DNA from: Membranipora membranacea | Lineage: Eukaryota > Bryozoa > Gymnolaemata > Cheilostomatida > Membraniporidae | Direction: 5' to 3' | Assembly (NCBI GenBank): GCA_914767715.1 | Contig: OU612070.1 | Coordinates: 21,874,025 to 21,938,024, forward strand | DNA length: 64,000 nt | Shown here: positions 1 to 9,500 of the stretch, one piece after another | Layout of the letters: each line of letters begins with the position of its first letter | How positions within the stretch are numbered: position 1 is the stretch's first letter | Program-made: the position numbers and the translations under genes | The notes under the pieces: model-generated | Database searches by the model: none | The model's input: the letters and a program-made list of their open reading frames with translations, nothing else | What the model was told of the DNA's origin: nothing

Positions 1-95
1 AATTTTCCTGCATTTGGAGTTGCTCCCCCTCCACTGGTCACACCAGCAACTTCGAATGCATGCAAATAGATCAAACTTGTTCTAGATGTTTTGCC
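1..95. mobile_element. Partial copy of a short inverted-repeat element (MITE), cut by window edge
   Basis: This stretch resembles, in the same family, the copies at 49604-49727, 53095-53221 and 56169-56299. Shared parts are a GGAGTTGCTCCCCCTCCA core and an end of the type AGACCAAGTTTGGTC followed by TTTGCCTGCATT. Only one side is present because the window begins inside it. It lies in the first intron of the minus-strand gene whose first exon is at 258-99. Confidence 0.6.
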
Positions 96-98
96 TAC

Positions 99-258
99 CT
101 GATTGTGCGTATAAGCTTTCGAGCTCAGACTTCAGTTCCGATTTTTGTTTGCTCACTACTATCAGCCTGATGGTAATGGAAACCAGAATCACCGACAGCA
201 GAACGATGACTGCAACCAATATTCTGGGTAGTGTGAACAGATTTCTTTTCACCTCCAT
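99..258 (-). CDS. First coding exon of a signal-anchor membrane protein (partial gene)
   Basis: On the minus strand an ATG at 258-256 opens a 53-codon frame that ends at a good donor (CAG|GTAGGC) at 99/98; the rest of the gene lies beyond the left edge. The N-terminus is short and basic (MEVKRN), followed by one strongly hydrophobic segment at residues 10-33 (rich in V, I and L) and then a charged, helix-prone stretch with repeated K/S/E/L (KSELKSELES). This is the layout of a type II, single-pass membrane protein with a stalk or coiled coil. No family is recognisable from so little sequence. An upstream out-of-frame ATG lies a few bases 5' of the chosen start. Confidence 0.5.
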
Positions 259-732
259 GAATCATGTCCCTTTCTGCAAAAGTCTCAATTCTTAAACGAT
301 ATCCTTGTAGTTATCACCACCTTAACTAACACATATGTCATTGGATTTAGAATACATTGCCCGTAGCAACAGTAGCAATTTAGTCGAACAGCTGAGTCTA
401 GCTTGAACTTCAACCAAGCACCCTCTTTCTTTAAATAACTTATGACTGAAACTTTTTTTCTTTAGTTAACAAAAACGAATTGGTGGTTGACATTGGAGGC
501 CTGTTCCTTCTGGTTCGGTGATAAGGAGATATTGGGCAATAAGGTATTGAGAGTCTTACTCTAGATCACCAACATTTGACTCTCACAACACCCCTCTGTC
601 TAACACCAGGGGTAACAAACTTGGTCTAGTAATGGCATATATCCGAATTGGAGATCCGGTCATCTCCTATCTATGAATGTCCTTGGACATTTATTTCGTA
701 GCAGATTATCTCATGAGCATAAACATACTCAA

Positions 733-1343
733 AGACTTACTTTGAGGCTGATATTTTGTATCACATCTTATACTCCACATTCTATTCTATCATGTAAGCA
801 ATTTCCAGCTTCAAGCTTCAGCTTCAATTTCAAGTTTTATTCTCTCAAACTTTCAAGGTGATGACCGTCAATAGGTAATGGAAACCAGAGGTCAATCCTC
901 TCACTACTTCACAATGTGTCATACTTATGACGAATACGTTATATCAATATATAAGATGATGATTTAAATGTTATTGGTCTAAGTGGGTCTCAAACCTGGG
1001 TCCTCAAACTTGGCCCAGCAGGCAACGTCGCTCCCACTGCTCTGTGTTTACTCACTCTACCAGCGTGACCTCGTGGTGCATTGGTAGCTGCATTGCTTGC
1101 TGGTTCAATAGACTTAGGTTCAAGACCTACCTGCACCCGTATTTTTATCACCATCTTATCTGCGGAATTATTAGTAAAGCATATTCATAATAAGTATGAC
1201 GCGTTGTGACATAGCATCGGGATTGCCCGCTGATTCTTAATGCTGATTGACTGCTGTCACCTCGAAAGTTTGAGAGACCATAACATCGTCAATATTAGGA
1301 TTCTAAAGATGATGATACAAAATGACAGCCTCAAAGTAAGTCT
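733..1343. mobile_element. TTAA-flanked MITE with long terminal inverted repeats and tRNA-like core
   Basis: The left end (AGACTTACTTTGAGGCTG) returns as a reverse complement at the right end, with similarity continuing inward for over 100 bp. The right flank is TTAA (1344-1347) and the left flank TCAA (729-732), one change from TTAA. The same family, with intact TTAA on both sides, is at 31663-32190. The interior has a tRNA-like stretch at about 1068-1140 with an A-box-like TGGTGCATTGG and a B-box-like GGTTCAAGACC. TTAA target sites are typical of piggyBac-type elements; assignment to that superfamily is inferred from the flanks only. No transposase is encoded. Confidence 0.65.
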
Positions 1344-2431
1344 TTAACCATTGTCTAACTTTATTTTGTAAATCTCACTACTTACCTACTATTATGTCCT
1401 GAGATCCTTATTTTACTTGTCTGTGTGTTCATAACGCAATATTGAAAGAAACATCTAACTATACCTGGTTCACTCAGCTAGCATATTCAAACTCCATTGG
1501 CCAATGCTTAAATTAGCCCCACCCACATCTTGTCAAGTTTATGTTGTCTCAGAAAGTCTCAGAAAGTTTGAACAAAACTGCTGTCATATAATTCTAGAAG
1601 AGGAAGTCCTGATACTGATGTACTGTATTTCATTACAGCCTGATAGAATCATATTTGCCAAGTAATCTAAATTCAAAAGCGGGAGAATTCCATTGCAGCA
1701 ATTTGGTTCTTCGAGGGTGCGAAGCACTCGAACGATCCACCTAGGGGTTTTGGGGGCGGTGTGAGCCCCAATGGAGTCCGTAATGAAGCGCTGAGAGCAT
1801 TTCTAGCCACTAGAAAGCGCATATTTGATCCCAAATATTTTCATGTTTGTACTTTGTACCAGTACTAAAATATCAAACTGAGGTGAAATACAATTTAAAC
1901 CCTTACCACCAACACTTGGGCCCCTGGGACGTACATGCATTAACTTTGCCGATGCCCAGTATCAACCACTCCATTGACAATAATAGTCTGAATTCTGGAG
2001 AGTCCCACCTAAATAAGGAGACCTAGCAAGTATGGATAGAATCATTATGATAATGTGGGAACCCAACAGTTTGTTGTTAAAAAATGGCCTTCTTGTTACG
2101 CAGCCATAGATAACTCAGTCATTTTTCTGAATATTTCACTCTGATTATGCATCAAGCCACTAAATTAGGCTGCAGTCAGTGTATACAGGCTCCCGTGTTG
2201 TCTGGTTTGCAGCAACTCACATCATCAGAGCAGGTAAGCAGTCAACATACATGGTTATAGCATCATGCTGAGAGGTGTATGTTATTTTAGCCTATACAGG
2301 TATGATATTTTCCCATGATTAACAGCTATGGACAAGCAAGGCGTTAAAGGGACAAGGGACAAGGAAGTAGGTTTAGTTGTGTCGATAAAGTTGCGTGCAA
2401 TTATTTTATTGACACACCTGAGACTTGAAGG

Positions 2432-2883
2432 TGGAGTTAGCAATCACAATCCATTGCTTTTTGTTTGAGCTATGACAACAAATAGATTGGGATGAAATAT
2501 TTGAATATTTCAATGCAAGATTGAGTAACAGGAATCGGATCTATAGCCAAGTATGTAATTCAGTCATCCAAACACTTATGCTAGTGGAGTTAGCAATCAC
2601 AATCCATTTATTTTGTTTGAGCTATGACAACAAATAGATTGGGATGAAATATTTGAATATTTCAATGCAAGATTGAGTAACAGGAATCGGATCTATAGCC
2701 AAGTATGTAATTCAGTCATCCAAACACTTATGCTAGTGGAGTTAGCAATCACAATCCATTGATTTTTGTTTGAGCTTTGACAACAAATAGATTGGGATGA
2801 AATACTTGAATTCAATGCAAGATTGAGTAACAGGAATCGGATCTATCGCCAAGTATGTAATTCAGTCATCCAAACACTTATGC
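2432..2883. repeat. Three-copy tandem repeat, 152-bp unit
   Basis: Three head-to-tail copies begin at 2432, 2584 and 2736, each starting GTGGAGTTAGCAATCACAAT and ending near CACTTATGCT. The first two are almost identical; the third has a 3-bp deletion and a few substitutions. The unit has no long reading frame. Confidence 0.9.
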
Positions 2884-3558
2884 TTGAGTAATACGTGAAA
2901 ATGTCAGATGACTGAACATTTAAAGCCTTTCTATCACGACTCATGTATTGAGTAATATGTAATTTCATACACACAACCTGAGAAGATCAGTAACTGCGTG
3001 AGCTTGGGCATGATCAACGTCTGAATGATCTAATCATCTAAATATGATAACAAGTTAGATAAATATGTATGTCTTTTTTTTTATTTAGTTGTTTGTTATA
3101 ATCAAAGAATGCATTTTGGCCTCCATGTTCTATTCTTGGGAAAAAAATGCACCACATTTATATGAGATAAAAATCACTAAAAATTGACCGCACATAAGAA
3201 ATCAAATATAGACACAACTCAGATAATATAAAGAAGTAATAAAAGGCAAACAAGAGTATAAACATCAAATGTCACGGAATATTCTATTGCGAGAAGGAGG
3301 CTCTGTATATTAAAAAGGTCAAGCTCGAATAAAGTATTAGCCATAGGGTAGAGAAGATCAGATTCTATAGAGAATACTACCAACATTTTTACTACCCCTT
3401 GCCAGACTCATGTTTTTGTCTGGTGGCAAAAATAACAATCTAGAGGCTTTTAAATGGGATGGCTGTGCTAGAAGAATAACCCTTTGTTTCATATCTGGCT
3501 AGTTCAAGTTAGGTTTTTAGAGCAGAAAGTGAAAAATTGAAAAAAATAAAACCTCTAC

Positions 3559-6500
3559 CTTCAGTTGGAAATGGGACTAAATCAATTATTTCCTCAAGGA
3601 AATGAAAGACACAACATGCTTTAGCTGATGGGTCAGTCTCGGTAAGGTGTTCAAATATGTGCCAACCATTCTCCTGTAACACAACAAAGAATGTGACAGT
3701 TTAACTTGACATGTCATCAAATTATGAGGATGATGAGGAGTTAACAATTTACAAGGTTCTGCTAACTTATGTCAATAAAAATCTGGATGCTCAGTTTGTA
3801 GCATTATACTGCTACACTGCTTCATTGCCGCACTGTTGCATTGCCGCCCCACACTGATCACGTGATATACTATTGCATGTATATTCCTGATGGATAGAGA
3901 GTGAATTAATTCATCTAGTAAGAGTACCATCACAAGAAATTTGGTGTGACGACCAGTGTTCAATTTTATTGATTAGTGATGGGTACATGTTAGGTACTGC
4001 TACTAAATTGACTCAAACGATCAGAGATCCACCTGTTAATAGTGTAATCTCGATGTCAGTGTGCTGCTGCTCTGCTATACTGCCGCACTGCCACACTGAT
4101 GGACTTTGCACTACCTCACTGCTGCACTGATACAGTGTTGTACCAATGCACTTCTCAGGTATCACTATTAATTTAAACATACCAGTAATCAGATCCTTCT
4201 TCTTTAGAACATTTGGTATCAGAGGATTTGGCACCTTGATGAAGACATGGTTCTCATTGTGGTGCTTGTCACTCATTGGCTCACAGAGCTCACACACATC
4301 ATAGTCAGAGCATGATCTAAAAGTGTCATTTAAAGGGTTAAATACTCCCAGTAAAAAATAATAATCAAAAGAATTCAAGTGCAATATCAAAATACAAACT
4401 AAAAAGTGTTGCGAGACGAATAATAATAAACTCAACTAAAACAAAAGGAATACAACTAAAAGTTGTATTCCTAATTAAGGTTATTTCATAGACTTAATGA
4501 TAAACCTAGACAGGACACCATATACAGCTGAAGTGAGGCACTTAATTGTGGGGCGACGTAACGTCATTGGAAGGTGTAGAAGCAATGATGCTATCATTGA
4601 TTTACTGTTCATAATCCAGGTTTTTTGTTTATAACTCGCTGAATTTTGATCGGATTTTGAATTTGAAAATTGCGTTACAGTCAGCAGCATGCATGTTCTC
4701 ATCAACTTGATGCTACGAAATTAGTATCAAACTGTTCAGGACAAGCTGCTGAATCTATTGTAATTTTCAAACTCAAAATTCGATCAAAATTGATCGAGTT
4801 ATCGACAATAAAACCTGGATTTTGGACAGTAAATCAATGATAGCATCATTGCTGTTACACCTTCCAATGTCGTTGACAATTAAATGCCTCAGTGCCTCAA
4901 TGCTAATGATCCATATATTGTCCTGTCTAGGTTTGTTATTAAGTCTATGGGTTATTTAGATTCTTACATATCTCTTAACCAGAGTCAAAGTACGAATCTA
5001 TCATTTACACTGTGCAAAATCGATTCCTTTTCAGAGCTTATTCCATGCGGGATAATGATTGTATAAATTATAGATGAAGTTATACCTACATTGTATAATT
5101 ACAATTGAATTGAATAAGTTGTCTACTAATACCATCCATTGAATAATTATAGTTGCATTATTTTGCCAGGAATGCGGTATAATCAATGTATAAAGTGGAA
5201 TAATGAAGGTATAAACACGATTATTCAGACTTATGCCCAATGTATAATCATTGAATAGGAACTGATTTTGCACAGTGTTATTTGCAAAAATATCATCTTT
5301 ATCATTAAAAAAAGCAATTCGATCTTTTGGAAGAGTGAATCGTCGCAAATTGATTTTCATTGAGCAAGTCAAAGTGAAAATGATTCTATGAACGAGAATA
5401 GAATACTTCTTACCCACAACTATACCTCACTCCTGTCACTACTTCCTTACATATATCACACTTGATATCTGACTTCTTGTTCGAATGTCGAGATATATTG
5501 AGTTTTGTAGCTCTCTTGATGGCGTCTGTGTACTAAAAACAACACAGCGCATGATATTATTAGTAGGGTATGGCTACAATTGGTCTTCGGTTTTACCTTC
5601 ATAGCTTCATAAGTCAATGAAGATGATAACCGTGTGTTGTTAGCACGTTCCAAGTTTTCCTGCATGTTCACTTGAATAGGTTTTGTAAAATGATTTTTTT
5701 GACAATAAAATCTCATGAACCAGCGTAGATAGAAAGTAAGTTGATGGGTTATTGTTTGTCTTGCCTAGTCAATTCATTCATTCAAATATGTTGTATTATT
5801 GTAGTGTTGTAATATTAATCTTGTTGTCAATTCGGTAGCAGTTTTTTATTTTGGAGAATTGATCACTAGGGCGTATTCAATTGAAAAAATATGTTACCGC
5901 TGTAGCCTGATATGAGAATACTTTACTTCTTACCCTTCCTAGTATTGGCTCAGTTGGTGGACTATACTGCACAGCAGGTCTTGTCACAGGTGATCTCATT
6001 TTGATGAATAAATGTGTTGCTTCATGCCTGATATCCTCTCTTGGCTTCGCCTCGCACACGGCACACAGATTGTAGTAACAGCAATTCCTGAAAAAGCAAA
6101 CATGTAGTATGTAATTTTATTTTGGTTGATCAAATTACGAGGGACAACATAGATGGCCATGCATAAATAATATATTATATAAACAAACGTTCTTATGCAT
6201 GTTTCAATAAGAGTTTCATTTATAATTTACTAGGCGAATCATCCCTAGCAAGTCCGGAGAACCTTGTCTTCTAATCAGTATTTGACAAAAGTTGCTGCAT
6301 TACAATACTCACCCGCACACAAACCGTACTCCTGTAAAGTTTTCAATTTCGCAGGCGTTGCATGCTACTCCAACATGCTGGTTAGTAGTATCTGCTGCTT
6401 CTGTAAACAATCAATCATAATAACTGAGTTATGCAACTGAGTGGGTATTTTGTCAAAGTATCAATTGCAAAGCCTTACTAGTAATAATGACAATCTATAG

Positions 6501-9500
6501 TTTGAGTTTCTGGGCAGACATCGCCGGAATTCAGTCTACCTAGGCCCCAGCCTCAATGACTTTTGCCATTTAGGTTTTGAGGTTTTAATTAACGACATGC
6601 AAAATAGTACGGTATAATGGTACTGAGATATAGACTTGTGTACCTCTAAGTGAAGGAAGATCTGGCTGGTCCTTGGTTTGTGTCTCAGCTTCTCTGCTTG
6701 TGTTAATAGTCCAGTCTGTTTGAACTTCTATGTCTTTAGGGTGATTCAGAGCTTCTGTTTGTGCCTCTCTGGTCTCGAAAGATTGGCTAGTTGTCTGAGT
6801 TGCAGCAGGCTTGGTACCTTGTCTTGGTGGGGGTTCAGTCTGTGTTCCGGCGTCAGTCTTTCTAGGTGTTGATTGGTTCATTAGCTCGCTGAAAGGGGTT
6901 GTGTCCATGCCGAGAAGGTCAAACTTTTCTTTCAGTCCTCGCAGAAGTTCAGAATCTTCTTTGGTAAGGTCAGTTGGCAAGTCTTTCAAAGCTTTGATTG
7001 CTCTTGAGTACCAGCTGTCTGTCCTGTTGTTATTGAGAAGAGACTCATGTAATTTCTTATCATCTTCAGTATCATCTCCCTGTGCTTTGGAATCTGTGAT
7101 CACCTGGTCAAGTTGAATTTCGAGTTGGTTTTCAAGCTCGACAGAATGGCTGATGTCTTCACTTGCCTGCCCGATGCACTCAACAATACTGACCATGATC
7201 TCTGTTTTCAGCTCAGGATTGGAATCTTTTCCACATGACCTTTCTAGCAAGGCCAGGGCTCCTCTCAAGTATTGTTTGTTCTCCAAGGCTTTTCCAAGAT
7301 CAGTCAAAATCATGATTTGAGTGTAGTTGTCAGTACCGAACCGAATGAAAAACTCCAAACCAAGTTTCTCCGCTTTCTTATAATATATTTTGGCAACTTC
7401 TTTGTCTTGCAAGAGAGTGGCTATAGTGTAGACACAGTGTGCTAACTCTCTTGTTTCGTTACCAATCCAATCAAGCCTCTGTACTGCATTCCAATATAAG
7501 AAGTTGTTGAGAACCTTCAAGTTAGCACACTTTGGCTGAGTTGCAGCATCAAGGACAAATATTTGTAGTGCTTCGTACAGGAAGTCACAGGCTTTCGCAT
7601 TTTCCCTTTTTCTCTCCGACAGAAACATACCATACTCAAACAGGACAAAGGCTTCGATTCTTCTCAGTTTCTCTCGCCTATCAAGTGGTAGAGACTTCAC
7701 CATATGAAACGTTGTCTCATACGGGACACCTGAAGACATCTGTGGGACTTTGGATGAGGTACCACCCTCATCATTTAGAGCTTTAGATGAAGATTTTGAC
7801 AAAAGTCTCATAACATTTATCTGCACGACATCCTCTACAGTTGGGTCTAAGATGAAATCGTCTCTCAATCCTTTCAAGATTCTAGTTGCTTTTAAGTATT
7901 CTTCCAACTTCATATGGGAGAAAGCCAGGGCAATTCTGCACTGGTAATCCTTATACATGTAGTTCCGATAGTTTCCCTCAAGTGTCCCGATGACTTCAGA
8001 CCACTCACAACAATAATAGTGAGCCAAAGTTTCCGGTAATGGGTCCTCAGTAATATCTTTCGACATAAGCTCTGACACATCATTAGGTGTCCGAATGGGC
8101 TGACTCTGCATGTGCCGCTGCATTGATATGAGATCCTTGCAAAGCAGAAAGAACTCATCCCTTGACATCTCCCATGTGTTGCTTACTCTGTAGCTAATGC
8201 TTTGTCCTGTGTCACCAACCCCGCTTGGAAAACCTCGCTTGCCTCCTATTTTGAAACTGTCAGAATGAGCATCCATTGCTAAATAGCATCGAAGGCGAGA
8301 GAAACAAGCAAAGGCCAGTAGCCGTGAAAGATGTTCTGCAAAGCCTTTGGAGAACCGAACTTTGAACATATTCAGTGTACTCCATGAGTCCGATCCAACC
8401 TCATCCACAATTGTTGTAAGATCAAGCAAAAGAATTGAAGGAAAACGATAGAGTTCAGTTTTCACATTCAAGTTGAACCCCGAGGAGTATAGGTCATACT
8501 CGGGATGGAACACAAATTTGTTCAAATCATTTGTTAGCATTCTAAGATTTATCTCAAGCCTCGCAGCATTCTTGTTGCGGTTTAGTTCATTCCTTCCGCT
8601 CTCAAAGCTTGACAAGAGTAGCTCTTCCACATTCTCTTGACTTTTCTCGTACTGACTTTTACCTTTGTTGATTGAATAAAGTAGTTTTGTGAACATCAGC
8701 ATTGATGTTATATCACCTTTGAGGGCCTCTTCTGTGGGGTTCTCAAGTACTTCTTTGTATTCTCTTAGCATCTGTTTTGGTGTCGCAATGAAGCCACCTG
8801 AATCTTCCAACTTCCATAAAGATTTGGCTCGTGTTGGCACATTATCTGATGTGGAGGTAATCCCGTCGATTTGATAGCCATATTGGCGGCCATCAATGAA
8901 CCAGCCCTTCTCAATGCCCTTCTCTTCGTCTCCGTTTAGCTCACTGATAGCGATTGAGTTGAGTTTGGTTTCATTCAATGCTCCTATGATACAGTAGGTG
9001 AGGACTGCCAACTTTTCAAAATATGGCCGACATTCAGATTTCTCTATTAGAAACAAATACTCAAGATCTGAATAAGGGGTAGCCTCCCCTCTTCCTAATG
9101 AGCCGATACCAACAGCAGAGAAATCACAGGGAGGCCTATCAGTTCCCATGAACTTGATAACCTCATCAATAATGGTTCCAGCAAAGTTAACCATCATCTC
9201 GTTTGATCTTGAAACTATTTCTATCAACTTTCCTGGATGATTTTCAACCTGTCTGCCAACATCACGAGTAAGGTTGATGAGACTGTTTTTCAGAATGTCT
9301 CTCTTCTCAGTCAAATCTCTCCGACGACTTTTGATGATAGTGAAGAACTCACTTTTCTTGTTCCTCGATTTTGTTGGCTCTTCTCCACCAGATAGAAACT
9401 TGGACATTACTCTCCACATGTCTCTACAGATTTGATCATCTTTCATCACAGAATCTTCATTTATATTCGCATTGTACAACGAATACGCCTGCAATTTGAA

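Larger units (their letters stand above)
259..3558. other. Intergenic stretch with repeats, no supported gene
   Basis: No convincing exon was found. The region holds the TTAA-flanked inverted-repeat element at 733-1343, a GC-rich patch at about 1700-1800 resembling a degraded repeat, and the 152-bp tandem triplication at 2432-2883. The 3' end (left end) of the minus-strand nucleotidyltransferase gene must lie somewhere in the right part of this stretch, but no terminal exon could be fixed. Confidence 0.5.

Noticed and set aside
2432-2883. CRISPR-like array
   Set aside because: Only three long contiguous repeats without spacers, in animal DNA; it is an ordinary tandem repeat.
3559-3673. Firm C-terminal exon of the nucleotidyltransferase gene
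   Set aside because: The frame ([10 protein letters not shown]...) looks coding and has good splice sites, but the strongest donor of the preceding exon is out of phase, so the join was left uncertain rather than called firmly.
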